A stretch of DNA of 64,000 bases, from NCBI GenBank assembly GCA_016717165.1, contig JADKGA010000002.1, positions 1,798,001 to 1,862,000 of the forward strand, written 5' to 3'. The stretch comes from Candidatus Lutibacillus vidarii (GTDB taxonomy: Bacteria; Actinomycetota; Actinomycetes; Actinomycetales; Dermatophilaceae). The notes below the pieces were generated by a model. It had not been told where the DNA came from, did not search any database, and saw only the letters and a program-made list of their open reading frames with translations. Position 1 is the stretch's first letter; each line of letters begins with the position of its first letter. Below are positions 1 to 13,318 of the stretch, one piece after another. The position numbers were made by a program, and so were the translations under genes.

Positions 1-36
1 GCGGATCGGCTCGCGGACCTCGGGTTCGGTGGACAT
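1..36 (-). CDS. Start of a small unidentified protein, cut by window edge
   Basis: An ATG lies 5 bp after the stop of the HAD gene and opens a frame that stays open to the window edge; the visible peptide is MSTEPEVREPIR. In actinobacteria a short unnamed protein commonly follows this HAD gene, before tlyA, NAD kinase and recN, so the position suits a cotranscribed small protein. Only 12 codons are visible and no function can be given. Confidence 0.45.
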   Translation of the reverse strand, partial: MSTEPEVREPIR

Positions 37-41
37 GGCGC

Positions 42-1118
42 TCACGGTACCGGCCGGAGCAGCGCGTCCAAGCCGGTGGCCAGCCGCAGGTTCTCAGCGT
101 CGGGATCGGGGCGAGGCGACCCGCCCCGCGCGGCCCGAGCCCGCAGGTGGAGAACCGCCGCCGTCGCGACCGCCAGGGCATGGCTTAGACCCGGTCGCCC
201 CGGGCTCCACCCCTGGATCCTCGGCTCGGGGCCACTGAGGTCGACCCGGACCTCGCCGATCACGAACCGATCCGCCCCCTCGGCCACGGCCTGCGCCGGC
301 GAGCCCGCCGGTCCGTCCATCAGGTCGGCCAGGTCCGCGGCCACCCAGGTCGGGCTGATCTCGGGGAACCGCAGCAGGTCGGCCAGACCGTGGACGCCGC
401 TGAACACCCACATGGTGTCCATCCCCGCGCGCTGACCCCCGCTGATGTCGGTGTCCAACCGGTCCCCCACGGCGAGGCACTCCTCGACCCGCAGGCCCAT
501 CCGCTCGGCGCTGCCCAGCGCCATCGCGGGCTCAGGCTTGCCGACAACGATGGGCTGGACCGTGCTCGCCTCGGCGACAGCGGCGACGAGCATCCCGTTC
601 CCCGGGCCGATCCCCCTGCCGGTCGGGATGGTCCGGTCGGTGTTCGTCGCGACCCACACCGCCCCGGCCCGGACCGCGAAGGCCGCCTCGTTGAGGTCCC
701 GGGCCCGCACGTCCGGGCCGTACCCCTGCAGGACCGCGACGACCTGCGGACCTGCCTCGGTCACCGGCCGGAGACCAACCTCGGCCAGGGCCGCCGGGAC
801 GCCGGGCCCGCCGACGGCCAGGACGACGGCCCCGGCAGGGAGGGTCCTCGCCAGATATCCGGCACCGACCTGCGCCGAGGTGAGCACCCGGTCGACACTC
901 GCGGGAGCGCCCAGGCCGGTGAGATGGTCCGCCACCGTCTCGGGCGGGCGCGAGGCGTTGTTCGTCGCGTACACGACGAGTCCGCCCGCGCTGCACCACG
1001 CCTGCAGTGCCTCAGGAACGCCGGGCACGGCTCCCCGTCCGCGGTAGACCACTCCGTCGAGGTCACAGACCAACCCTCGGTATGCCGCCCAGCGCTGCGT
1101 CGCCCCGGCCTCGGTCAC
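42..1118 (-). CDS. HAD-IIA phosphatase, glycerol-3-phosphate-phosphatase-like
   Basis: A 358-residue HAD superfamily hydrolase of the NagD-like (IIA) class. Motif I is DLDGVVY at about residues 19-25, motif II is the TNNAS segment near residue 54, motif III contributes the Lys of VGKPEP, and motif IV is GDRLDTDI. About 100 residues follow the catalytic core. Length, extension and position next to a TPR gene and tyrS match mycobacterial Rv1692, which was characterised as a glycerol 3-phosphate phosphatase of glycerophospholipid recycling; the same substrate here is an inference. The GTG start overlaps the stop of the TPR gene as GTGA, so the two are likely cotranslated. Cytoplasmic: no signal peptide or membrane segment. 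Confidence 0.85.
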   Translation of the reverse strand: MTEAGATQRWAAYRGLVCDLDGVVYRGRGAVPGVPEALQAWCSAGGLVVYATNNASRPPETVADHLTGLGAPASVDRVLTSAQVGAGYLARTLPAGAVVLAVGGPGVPAALAEVGLRPVTEAGPQVVAVLQGYGPDVRARDLNEAAFAVRAGAVWVATNTDRTIPTGRGIGPGNGMLVAAVAEASTVQPIVVGKPEPAMALGSAERMGLRVEECLAVGDRLDTDISGGQRAGMDTMWVFSGVHGLADLLRFPEISPTWVAADLADLMDGPAGSPAQAVAEGADRFVIGEVRVDLSGPEPRIQGWSPGRPGLSHALAVATAAVLHLRARAARGGSPRPDPDAENLRLATGLDALLRPVP

Positions 1119-2264
1119 GCCTGGTCACCCTCGGGGTCAGCCATCCCGGTCGCCTGGCCCGCCTCGTGCTCGCCCGGGTCGACGCTGTCGTCCGCGTTCT
1201 CAGCGAGCTCGTCCTCAGCGAGCGCGTCGATGACGACGACGCCGTCGATCTCGTCGAGGCGCTCGGCCGCGTCGGTCTCCAGGTCCACGTCGAGCTCGGC
1301 GGCCCGGGCGAACCAGGTCCGCGCCGCAGTCAGGTCACCGCGCGCGAAAAGCGCATCGGCATACGCATAGGCCAGTCGTGGGCTCGCCCCACTCCGGCGA
1401 CGCAGCGCGGGGATCTCGAGCACGGCGACCGCCGCGTCGAGCTGACCCAGGTCACGGCGTGCCCCGCTGGCGACGATGGCCAGCTCCACCCGCTCCGACT
1501 CGTCCAGCCCGGCGAGATTCGCGGCCCGGATCACCGCGAGGGCACGCTCGGGCTCACCCAAACCACGCTCACAGTCGGCGATGTGCGCCGTGAGATGGTC
1601 CGTGCCGGAGAGCCGACGCGCCGTGCGCAGCTCACGAAGGGCACGCTGGAAGTCACCGAGCCGGTACGCGACCAGACCCAGGGCCTCTCGGACCGCCGCG
1701 ACCCGGCCGGCCCGCCGCGCCGCCACCTCGGCGTGCGCCAGGGCCGCCTCGGGCTCGTCGTGGATCAGCCGCGAGACCATGACGAGATGCTGGGCAACGC
1801 CCTCGGCGTTCTCCTTCGACAGGGTGCGCAGCTGAGAGCGGGCCGCGCGGTCCAGGCTCCGCACCGGTGACATCCTCATCGATCGCAGGATCGGGGAGGC
1901 GCGGGCCTCCGCCGGGACGATGCCATCCGGTGCCCGGAGCGGTGCTTCGGGGCTCCGTCGAAGGCCGGGGCGCTCCCGGGCGGCCACCACCGGCAGACGA
2001 AGTTCCGCCGTACGACGCCGACCTCGACCTCCCTCCGCCAGCAGAGGGACCACCGGACCGACCGGAACCAGCCGAGGCCGCCCGTCCCGCCCCACCGCGA
2101 CTCGGTCGGCCGGTGCGCGTCGCGTCTCCCGACCCATCACCCGACTCCTGCCCGCCCGCACCGGGTCTCCCTGCCCGTCCAGGCGAACGCGGCGCGCCGG
2201 ACCCGCCACCACCGCTGCGCCCGGCTCGGCGTGGGCGGGAACCGTCGGGCTGGAGTTGCGCCAT
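1115..2264 (-). CDS. TPR-repeat protein, interrupted by a one-base frameshift
   Basis: The C-terminal part (1115 to about 1853) encodes about 245 residues of helical TPR-like repeats, starting LDRAARSQLRTLSKENAE and ending in an acidic tail. The expected N-terminal part of this family, a Gly/Ser/Arg-rich disordered stretch ending in DEDVTGAE, is in another frame that enters from 2264. The frames meet at about 1853-1858: removing one C from the minus-strand GAGCCTGGAC gives GAG CTG GAC and joins DVTGAE to LDRAAR exactly as in homologues. This is either a sequencing error or a real inactivating insertion. The start is taken as the ATG at 2264, 9 nt after GAGAGG; the ATG at 2273 is possible. Mycobacterial Rv1691 is the likely orthologue; function unknown, probably a protein-protein scaffold. 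Its stop overlaps the HAD gene start. Confidence 0.75.
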
Positions 2265-2334
2265 ACGACTCATCCTCTCAGGTGACTCCCCCCAAACAAC
2301 GACCGCACCGTGACCTTCTTCGTCATGGCACCAC

Positions 2335-2369
2335 AATGCCCCGCGCCAGGTCTCCCTGGGCGGGGCATT
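2335..2369 (-). terminator. rRNA operon terminator hairpin
   Basis: A perfect 10-bp inverted repeat, AATGCCCCGC against GCGGGGCATT, with a 15-nt loop lies just past the 3' end of 5S rRNA. The U-tract is weak. It also separates the operon from the downstream TPR gene. Confidence 0.75.
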
Positions 2370-2379
2370 GTTAAAGTAT

Positions 2380-2498
2380 GTCCGGCTGCGTCCTACTCTC
2401 CCACACCGTCACCAGTGCAGTACCATCGGCGCTGAGGGGCTTAGCTTCCGGGTTCGGAATGGAGCCGGGCGTTTCCCCCTCGCTATGACAGCCGAAAC
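2380..2498 (-). rRNA. rrf: 5S ribosomal RNA
   Basis: On the minus strand it begins GTTTCGGC, contains the conserved CCATTCCGAACCCGGAAGCTAAG-type core (recognised in two parts) and ends with GGACAT after the GGAGAGTAGGACGC element. Length is about 119 nt. It is the last gene of the operon, about 70 nt after 23S. Confidence 0.95.
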
Positions 2499-2530
2499 TC
2501 TATGGAGATCTCAATCGTTCCCGACCGTAT

Positions 2531-2565
2531 CTCGGGAACTACACAGTGGACGCGTAGCATCTTTG
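2531..2565 (-). repeat. 23S processing stem, 3' half
   Basis: GAACTACACAGTGGACGCG followed by AGCATCTTTGT (plus-strand reading) is the inverted complement of the segment at 5679-5707, with a single bulged T. The halves flank 23S rRNA and would pair into a stem of about 30 bp in the precursor, the normal substrate of RNase III. Confidence 0.8.
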
Positions 2566-2569
2566 TAAT

Positions 2570-7530
<4,961 letters not shown>

Positions 7531-7785
7531 TTTTTCTCCATCGGCAAGCCGACGGAAACTGTTCACCCTCGAAGGGTTGTTTCGCTGGCTGAGTTGGGGC
7601 CTGCTGGCAGGCCCCGATTCAACCAAAGGATTTTCGTGAAACGCGCTGGCAGAAACCGATTGGCTCTTCCAGGCACGTTCGACGAGGTTATTGGCGTCGA
7701 TTTTTGGCACGCTGTTGAGTTCTCAAGGTTCGGACGCACACCGTCTCCGGCTTGGCTCTTCCGAGCGAACCGGCGTCGGGGCAAC
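7531..7785 (-). promoter_or_regulatory. rRNA operon leader with antitermination box
   Basis: About 250 nt between the promoter and 16S. It holds CCTTGAGAACTCAACAGCG (about 7709-7730), the conserved actinobacterial leader element with a boxA-like core that is repeated in the 16S-23S spacer. A hairpin GGGGCCTG-CTGG-CAGGCCCC lies at about 7597-7616 just before 16S. Boundaries are approximate. Confidence 0.75.
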
Positions 7786-7791
7786 CCTTTA

Positions 7792-7820
7792 ACTATACCC
7801 TCAGGCCTTTTGACTGTCAA
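7792..7820 (-). promoter_or_regulatory. rRNA operon promoter
   Basis: A near-consensus promoter on the minus strand: -35 TTGACA at 7815-7820, 17-nt spacer, -10 TATAGT at 7792-7797. Transcription should start near 7785. It is the strongest sigma-70-type promoter in the window, as expected for rrn. Confidence 0.88.
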
Positions 7821-8228
7821 ACTCGTGGCTGCCCGTGAGGGCGGTCAGAGGATGGGGTCGAAAGCCCGCACCATCCCACGTCTGGACGCGCCGACACGTC
7901 GGTCACATCTCGTCGTGGACTGGGGTCTGCCCCGGGGACCGGCCACCGTGGGGGGCCTCAAAGGCCCCGCGTCGTGTCCGTTCCTCCCTCGCGGGCTGAC
8001 GGGTGAAACAGTATGCCAGGGCGGGCCATCGGACCAAATCGGCTGGTCAGGGGCCTGCGAGAGCGGCAGAGGTCGACGCCGGGCCAGCCGGCCACGGTCC
8101 CGCACTCGCACCGGTCCCGGTGCGTCCCTGGCACGGCCGGAGCACCACACGCGAGGGCAGAGCCAACGTGTGCGTCGACTCGCCGCGACGCCACTGAGCC
8201 AGCCGGCCCGGGTTCGAGCCGCCGGGCG
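7821..8228. other. Gap between tyrS and the rRNA promoter; no gene seen
   Basis: About 400 bp without a convincing coding frame. It holds a short hairpin GGGGCC-TCAAA-GGCCCC at 7952-7968, which could end tyrS transcription although it lacks a U-tract. A weak second promoter on the minus strand is possible: TTGGTC at 8032-8037, 16 nt, CATACT at 8010-8015, which could serve as an upstream rrn promoter. Both are low confidence. Confidence 0.35.
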
Positions 8229-9509
8229 TCATACCGACGACAGGCGAGCGGCCGCGAGCGAACGGCGACCTCGCCGCAAGACCGCAACCGCCCCGCACAG
8301 GAAGTCCTCGGCGTTGAGGAGCGTCTCGCCGTCGGTCACCTTCACATTGTTGACCGACGCGCCGCCCTCGGCGATGACCCGTCGAGCGGCGTTGCGGCTC
8401 TCGACCAGCCCGGATGCCACCAAGGCGTCCACCACCGAGCAGCCCGGCGTGACCGGTCCCCCGGGCAGCTCAGCCGTCGCGTCGAGCAGCGTCTGAGCGT
8501 CGAGCGAGTGGAGATCGCCCTTACCGAAGAGTGCCTCCGACGCCGCCTGCACGGCCGCCGTTGCGGCGCCACCGTGCACCAGTGTGGTGATGTCCGCCGC
8601 AAGCCGGCGTTGCGCGGCCCGCCGGAACGGCTCGGCGACCACCCCGCGCTCGAGCTCCGCGATCTCCGCCGCCTCCAGGTCGCTGAAGACCTTGAGCAGG
8701 TTCACCACCGAGGCGTCCTCGACGTTGAGGAAGTACTGGTAGAAGGCGTAGGGGCTGGTCATGTCCGCCGAGAGCCAGACCGCGTTGCCCTCGGACTTGC
8801 CGAACTTCGCCCCCGACGAGTCGGTGAGCAACGGCGTCGCCAGCGCATGCACCGACACGCCGTCGACCTTGTGGATGAGGTCGACGCCGGCCGTGAGGTT
8901 GCCCCACTGGTCCGACCCGCCCGTCTGCAGCGTGCACCCGTGCGCGCGGTAGAGCTCGAGGAAGTCCAGCGCCTGGAGCAGCTGGTAGCTGAACTCGGTG
9001 TACGAGATCCCCTCCTGGCTCTCCAACCGCCGGGCGACGGCCTCCTTGCGGATCATCTGGTTGACCCGGAAGTGCTTGCCGATGTCGCGCAGGAAGTCCA
9101 ACGCCGACATCGGCGCCGTCCAGTCGAGGTTGTCGACGAGGATCGCCGGGTATGCCGCCTCAGGGTCCGTCCCGTCGAAGTCGAGGAACGGCCGGACCAG
9201 GTCCTTGATCCGCTCGACGTTCGCCGCCGCCTCCTCCTTGGTCTTGAGCACCCGCTCGGCCGTCGGCCTCGGGTCACCGACCAGGCCGGTCGACCCCCCG
9301 ACAAGGCAGATCACCTTGTGGCCGGCGCGCTGCAGGCGGCGCAGGACGACGAGCTGGACGAGGTTGCCGAAGTGCAGCGACGGGGCCGTCGGGTCGAAGC
9401 CGCAATACGCCGTGATCGGCCCGCTCGCGAGGGCCTCACGCAGCGCGGTCTCGTCGGTGGTCAGCGCCACCGATCCGCGCCACTGCAGCTCGTCGAGGAT
9501 GTCGCTCAC
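8229..9509 (-). CDS. tyrS: Tyrosyl-tRNA synthetase
   Basis: A 426-residue class I aminoacyl-tRNA synthetase that charges tRNA-Tyr in the cytoplasm. The HIGH-type signature is HFGN at residues 46-49 and the KMSKS-type loop is KFGKS near residue 233; the C-terminal S4 RNA-binding region ends in VLRRGRRSLAAARLSSV. The length is normal for the bacterial TyrRS family. The GTG start has AAGGGA 11 nt upstream. No T-box leader is visible. In related genomes tyrS is followed directly by the TPR and HAD genes; here the rRNA operon lies between them. Confidence 0.97.
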   Translation of the reverse strand: MSDILDELQWRGSVALTTDETALREALASGPITAYCGFDPTAPSLHFGNLVQLVVLRRLQRAGHKVICLVGGSTGLVGDPRPTAERVLKTKEEAAANVERIKDLVRPFLDFDGTDPEAAYPAILVDNLDWTAPMSALDFLRDIGKHFRVNQMIRKEAVARRLESQEGISYTEFSYQLLQALDFLELYRAHGCTLQTGGSDQWGNLTAGVDLIHKVDGVSVHALATPLLTDSSGAKFGKSEGNAVWLSADMTSPYAFYQYFLNVEDASVVNLLKVFSDLEAAEIAELERGVVAEPFRRAAQRRLAADITTLVHGGAATAAVQAASEALFGKGDLHSLDAQTLLDATAELPGGPVTPGCSVVDALVASGLVESRNAARRVIAEGGASVNNVKVTDGETLLNAEDFLCGAVAVLRRGRRSLAAARLSSV

Positions 9510-9548
9510 GGGATGGGATTCCCTTCGGTCCGGTGGGGAGAGGTCGGG

Positions 9549-10115
9549 TCAAGCCTGCCGTATGCCGTCCGTCGGCGACGAACCGGTATCGCCCGCCGGT
9601 ATGCCGAGCGTGGCCTCGAGCGCCGAACGCTCATGGCGGACCACGGGTCCGCAGGGCGTGAGGACGAAGACAGGGATCTCCCGGTTCGCCCGCTCGGCAT
9701 ACTGCGCCCAGTTCGGCCAGGTGCGGAGCATGACCGACCAGAGGTCCTCCCGCTCGGCTCCCTGGGCCACTCGAGCGGCCATCGGCGTGTCCCACCCGCG
9801 GTGGGTGATGACGCAGCGCTTGGCCACGACGAGGTTCGCCGCCCAGGCCGGGGGGGCCTCCTCGCCCCAGTTGGAGCCGGCGACGAGCCACCCCGACCCG
9901 TATGGCACACCGAGAAGTGGGACACTGCGCAGCCGCCCGGATCGGCGACCGACGACCGTGAGCGTGACGTGCAGCAGACCGGTGACCGACATCAGCCCCA
10001 TGCGGCCGCGGGTCAGCTGGAAAAGTGCCTTGTCCGCAGGAACGATGACCGGGGCCAGGCGCGGCAGCCAGGGCTGTGCCCCCAGCCTGATCACGGCCTG
10101 GCGCAACGGGTTCAC
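9549..10115 (-). CDS. DDN-family nitroreductase (deazaflavin F420-type)
   Basis: About 188 residues. The centre carries the family pattern GRRSGRLRSVPLLGV, then GSGWLVAGSNWGEEAPPAW and ANL, typical of the mycobacterial Ddn split-barrel family that uses the deazaflavin cofactor F420. The reaction is unknown; such proteins usually reduce quinone-like compounds. GTG at 10115 is preferred because homology begins at NPLRQAVIRLG and a TANNNT box lies 7 nt upstream; an ATG at 10151 would add 12 residues without family resemblance. Probably a single gene just upstream of tyrS and divergent from the kinase gene. Confidence 0.72.
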   Translation of the reverse strand: MNPLRQAVIRLGAQPWLPRLAPVIVPADKALFQLTRGRMGLMSVTGLLHVTLTVVGRRSGRLRSVPLLGVPYGSGWLVAGSNWGEEAPPAWAANLVVAKRCVITHRGWDTPMAARVAQGAEREDLWSVMLRTWPNWAQYAERANREIPVFVLTPCGPVVRHERSALEATLGIPAGDTGSSPTDGIRQA

Positions 10116-10122
10116 CCGGGAG

Positions 10123-10128
10123 AGCGTA
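10123..10128 (-). promoter_or_regulatory. Putative -10 box, leaderless transcript of nitroreductase gene
   Basis: TACGCT on the minus strand ends 7 nt before the GTG start, the geometry of a leaderless actinobacterial transcript. No clear -35 is visible. Confidence 0.45.
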
Positions 10129-10186
10129 GCTTCGGCTGGCCACAAACCCATGGACGGCGCGAGCGAACCCCTGATGGGATGCCGGG

Positions 10187-11101
10187 ATGGCGCAGCTGCA
10201 CGACGACGAGGCCGACATCGGCCTGAGGACCGTCCGTGCGCTGCTCGACGACCAGCGTCCGGACCTCGCCGGTCGACCGGTCGTCCCGCTCGGCGAGGAC
10301 TCGACGGGGACCGACAATGTGCTCTACCGGCTTGGCAACGACCTCGTCGTCCGGCTCCCCCGCACCCCGTCGGCGGCGGCGAGCCTGGTCACCGAAACCC
10401 GCCTGATGCCGGAACTCGTCGGCCGGCTGCCGGTCGATATCCCCGCGCCGGAGTACGTCGGCGTACCCGCTGCGGGCTATCCGCATCCCTGGGCCGTCCT
10501 GCCGTGGCTGACGGGTGTCGATGCCTGGGCGGCCCGAACCGCGCTCACCGGTGCGCAAGGACTTGGCCTGGCCGAGGACCTCGCGCGGCTGGTGACCACG
10601 CTGTGGCAGGTGCCGCGGGCGGCATACGAGGGCGTGGTCCCGACCCGAGCACTGGGCCGGCGCGGCGGCGGGCTAGCCGCGCTCGACGAGGACCTCGAGG
10701 AGTGGCTGGACGAGACAGGGGGCCTCGTCGACGTCGACGCGGTGCGCGGGTCGTGGCGGGAGTCCCGTGCGGCGGCGGACTGGGACGGCCGAGCCGTGCT
10801 CAGCCATGGCGACCTCATCCCGGGCAACCTGCTCGTGCATGGCGGCCGGCTGTCCGCGGTCATCGACTGGGGCGGCGCCGGGGCGGGCGACCCGGCAATC
10901 GACCTCATCCCGGCCTGGGCCGTGCTGGACGGCCCGGCCGCCGCACGGTTCCGGGACGCCCTCGGGGTGGACGACGACCTGTGGCTGCGGGCCCGCGGCT
11001 ATGCCGTGCAGCAGGCGCTGGCCGGGGTGGTCTACTACATGCCGCGACGACACCCACTGGCCCAGGTCATGGGACGGACCCTCGCCTCGATCCTCTCCTA
11101 G
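10187..11101 (+). CDS. Aminoglycoside-phosphotransferase-family kinase
   Basis: A 304-residue protein kinase-like phosphotransferase of the APH/choline kinase family. The nucleotide-binding N-lobe is about residues 30-90 (NVLYRLGNDLVVRLPR); the catalytic HGDLIPGN segment (Asp and Asn of the Brenner motif) is near residue 206 and the metal-binding VIDWGGAGAGDPAID follows. Substrate cannot be predicted: the family includes antibiotic kinases and sugar or metabolite kinases, and the neighbours give no hint. It is a single plus-strand gene converging on the glycosylase gene, with which it nearly abuts. Confidence 0.8.
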   Translation: MAQLHDDEADIGLRTVRALLDDQRPDLAGRPVVPLGEDSTGTDNVLYRLGNDLVVRLPRTPSAAASLVTETRLMPELVGRLPVDIPAPEYVGVPAAGYPHPWAVLPWLTGVDAWAARTALTGAQGLGLAEDLARLVTTLWQVPRAAYEGVVPTRALGRRGGGLAALDEDLEEWLDETGGLVDVDAVRGSWRESRAAADWDGRAVLSHGDLIPGNLLVHGGRLSAVIDWGGAGAGDPAIDLIPAWAVLDGPAAARFRDALGVDDDLWLRARGYAVQQALAGVVYYMPRRHPLAQVMGRTLASILS

Positions 11102-11102
11102 G

Positions 11103-11723
11103 TCAGCGTCGACTCCGCGAGGCCGCCGGCCGGTAGGGCGAGACGGTCGCCTCACCGTCGACCCAGAACCGCCACGGGTATGCCGTCCCGTCGCCGCCTG
11201 GCCCGCTCACCCCGACGCGTGCGCCAGTCCGCAGCCGCGCCGGGTCGACCGGCTCGGCGGCCCCGCGGACCTGGACCGGGCAGCCGGGGTCGGTGGTCCG
11301 CAGGCCGTTCTGGTCCCGCGACAGGCCCAGGGCCGACGCGAGCCGGGCCGGGCCGCGGGCCAGGTCCCTCGGCGGGCACGCCATTCCTCGGCGGGCCCGC
11401 GCGGCGAGCTCCCCCGCGACGACCTCACCTGCGCGGAGGAGCACCGCGGAGGCCTGGCCCTGCGGGCCGCAGACGAGGTTGGCGCACCAGTGCATCCCGT
11501 AGGTGAAGTAGACGTAGAGCCCGCCCGGAGGTCCGAACATCACCGCCGTCCGCGGGGTCTGGCCCCGGAAGGCGTGTGAGCCCGGGTCGCCCACCCCGGC
11601 ATACGCCTCGACCTCGGTGAGCCGCACCGTCACCTCACCGTGCGTGACCGTCGCGCCGAGCAGGTCCACGGCGACCTCGAGGACCGGCCGGTCGTAGAAG
11701 GCGGCGGTCAGGGGGTCGGTCAC
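11103..11723 (-). CDS. mpg: 3-methyladenine DNA glycosylase, AAG/MPG family
   Basis: A 206-residue alkyladenine glycosylase that removes alkylated purines in base excision repair. Visible family features are FYDRPVLEVAVDLLG, the catalytic LTEVEAYAG strand with its Glu, SHAFRGQTPR and GGLYVYFTYGMHWCANLV. Length matches bacterial members. GTG at 11723 was chosen since homology begins directly after it; a codon at 11750 would add nine unrelated residues. mpg sits beside tyrS in mycobacteria as well. It diverges from the thioesterase gene. Confidence 0.93.
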   Translation of the reverse strand: MTDPLTAAFYDRPVLEVAVDLLGATVTHGEVTVRLTEVEAYAGVGDPGSHAFRGQTPRTAVMFGPPGGLYVYFTYGMHWCANLVCGPQGQASAVLLRAGEVVAGELAARARRGMACPPRDLARGPARLASALGLSRDQNGLRTTDPGCPVQVRGAAEPVDPARLRTGARVGVSGPGGDGTAYPWRFWVDGEATVSPYRPAASRSRR

Positions 11724-11749
11724 CGGGTCAGTGTGGCGCACCCGCGGCA

Positions 11750-11755
11750 TACAGT
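11750..11755 (+). promoter_or_regulatory. Putative -10 box, leaderless transcript of thioesterase gene
   Basis: TACAGT ends 6 nt before the ATG at 11762; there is no Shine-Dalgarno sequence in between. The box partly overlaps a CGGCATAC word. Confidence 0.45.
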
Positions 11756-11761
11756 GCTGGT

Positions 11762-12715
11762 ATGTCGACGACCGCGACGACCGGGCGGGTGACCCTGCGG
11801 CTGCTGGCCGCTCCCACCGATGCCGGCCAGGGCGGCACGGTGAGCGCCGGACGCATCCTCGAGTGGATCGACAAGGCCGGCTTCGCGTGCGCGGCCGGCT
11901 GGTCGGGCAGCTACTGCGTCACCGCGTATGTCGGCAATATCGACTTCTCCCGGCCGATCCAGGTCGGCGACCTTGTCGAGGTGTCCGCGCAGCTCGTCCT
12001 CACCGGCCGGTCGAGTATGACGATCGCCGTCGATGTCGCCTCCGGCAGCCCGCGGGGCGGCCGGGTCGAGCACGCCTTCCAGTGCCGGATGGTCTTCGTC
12101 GCCGTCGATGACGCCGGTGCGGCCACGACGGTCCCGCCGTGGGACCCGCCCGGGTCGGTGCTGCGGGCCGCCCAGGTCGACGCGCAGCGGCGGGTCGCAC
12201 TGCGCGAGAAGGTCATGGCGCTGGTCGCCGCACAGGACTGGACCGGCGAGACCGCGGCGCACGCCGAGACGCTGCGCTTCCTCGCCGCCCCGACCGATGT
12301 CAACTGGGGCGGGAAGGTCCACGGCGGGATCGTCATGCGCTGGCTCGACGAGACCGGCTACACCTGCGCGTCGGGGTGGAGCCGGGCCCATGTCGTCTCG
12401 CGCTTCTCCGGCGGGGTGTCCTTCGTCCGGCCGATCCGGATCGGCGACCTCATCGAGATCCAGTCCCGGCTCGTGCTCACCGGGCGCTCGTCCATGCATG
12501 TCGCGCTGCGGGTGCTCTCCGGGAGCCCGCGCTCGGGCGAGCTCGCCCTGGCGACGCAGTGCACCAGCGTGTATGTCGCTCTCGGTCCCGACGGGCGGCC
12601 CTGTGAGGTGCCTGCCTGGGGTCCGACGACCGCGGTCGATATCGCCGCTCGCGACCGGGCCCTGGAGTTCAAGGCGCTGCGGGCCGACCCGGCGTTCCGG
12701 CACGGTCCCGGCTGA
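11762..12715 (+). CDS. Acyl-CoA thioesterase with two hotdog domains
   Basis: A 317-residue protein made of two clearly homologous hotdog domains (about 1-150 and 165-317). Both repeat the pattern LRxLAAPTDxxxGGxVxxGxI-x-W-D, then GDL(I/V)E and LVLTGRSSM, as in acyl-CoA thioester hydrolases of the YciA/ACOT type. It should hydrolyse acyl-CoA esters; the chain length is unknown. Each domain has its Asp in the central helix (WIDKAG, WLDETG). Single plus-strand gene, converging with the next gene. Confidence 0.82.
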   Translation: MSTTATTGRVTLRLLAAPTDAGQGGTVSAGRILEWIDKAGFACAAGWSGSYCVTAYVGNIDFSRPIQVGDLVEVSAQLVLTGRSSMTIAVDVASGSPRGGRVEHAFQCRMVFVAVDDAGAATTVPPWDPPGSVLRAAQVDAQRRVALREKVMALVAAQDWTGETAAHAETLRFLAAPTDVNWGGKVHGGIVMRWLDETGYTCASGWSRAHVVSRFSGGVSFVRPIRIGDLIEIQSRLVLTGRSSMHVALRVLSGSPRSGELALATQCTSVYVALGPDGRPCEVPAWGPTTAVDIAARDRALEFKALRADPAFRHGPG

Positions 12716-12725
12716 CCTGGCTGAC

Positions 12726-13316
12726 CTAGCCGAGCTCGCCGGACCGTCCGGCGCGGCGGGCAAGCCGCCAGCGCAGCACGACAACAACCGCCCAGGCCAG
12801 CGCCGCCGCGCTGACGACCACCACCGCCATGGTCCCGGCTTCGTCACCACTGCGCCCGACCCCGCGGACGACGCCCATCTCGGTCAGGGCCCCGACGGAG
12901 GGGACGAGTCGTGCGGTCAGCCCCCAGGCGTCGCCCCGCCGCGCCAGCGCGCCGATGGTCCCCAGGACCGGTCCGAGGAGGACGGCGGCGGCCAGCCAGA
13001 GCTTGACGACGCTGCCGAGGGTGGTCCAGCCGTACCCGAGCCGGTCGCCGAAGAGGTTGCCGTAGATGTAGTACCCGGCCACCGCCGTCATCAGGGCGAG
13101 CACCCCGCCGAGCCAGCCGGTGCCCAGCCGCCCGACGAGCCAGCCGCCGAGGATGGCGACACAGGCCCAGACCGACCCGGCGTTGACCACGTGGTCGAGG
13201 GCGAGCCACCCCCAGGCGTCGTACTGGCGGCCGGCATACCAGTCCGCCCAGGAGGCGACCACACCGAGAGCCGCGCCGACCCCCATCGCGGGGAGGACGC
13301 GGACCGGGACCGACAT
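12726..13316 (-). CDS. Multi-pass membrane protein (DUF6518-like)
   Basis: A 196-residue protein with about five hydrophobic segments, including GVGAALGVVASWADWYA near the N-terminus, an ACVAILGGWLVG segment, LAAAVLLGPVLGTIGALA and a last helix at about 163-185. It resembles the DUF6518 family by appearance only. Its start is 2 bp after the argH stop, so it probably is cotranscribed with the arginine operon; a role in arginine metabolism is not implied. Function unknown. Confidence 0.65.
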   Translation of the reverse strand: MSVPVRVLPAMGVGAALGVVASWADWYAGRQYDAWGWLALDHVVNAGSVWACVAILGGWLVGRLGTGWLGGVLALMTAVAGYYIYGNLFGDRLGYGWTTLGSVVKLWLAAAVLLGPVLGTIGALARRGDAWGLTARLVPSVGALTEMGVVRGVGRSGDEAGTMAVVVVSAAALAWAVVVVLRWRLARRAGRSGELG

Positions 13317-13318
13317 GC

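Noticed and set aside
8205..8228. GGTTCGAG resembling a tRNA T-loop
   Set aside because: The flanking bases do not form a T-stem and no acceptor or anticodon arm is found.
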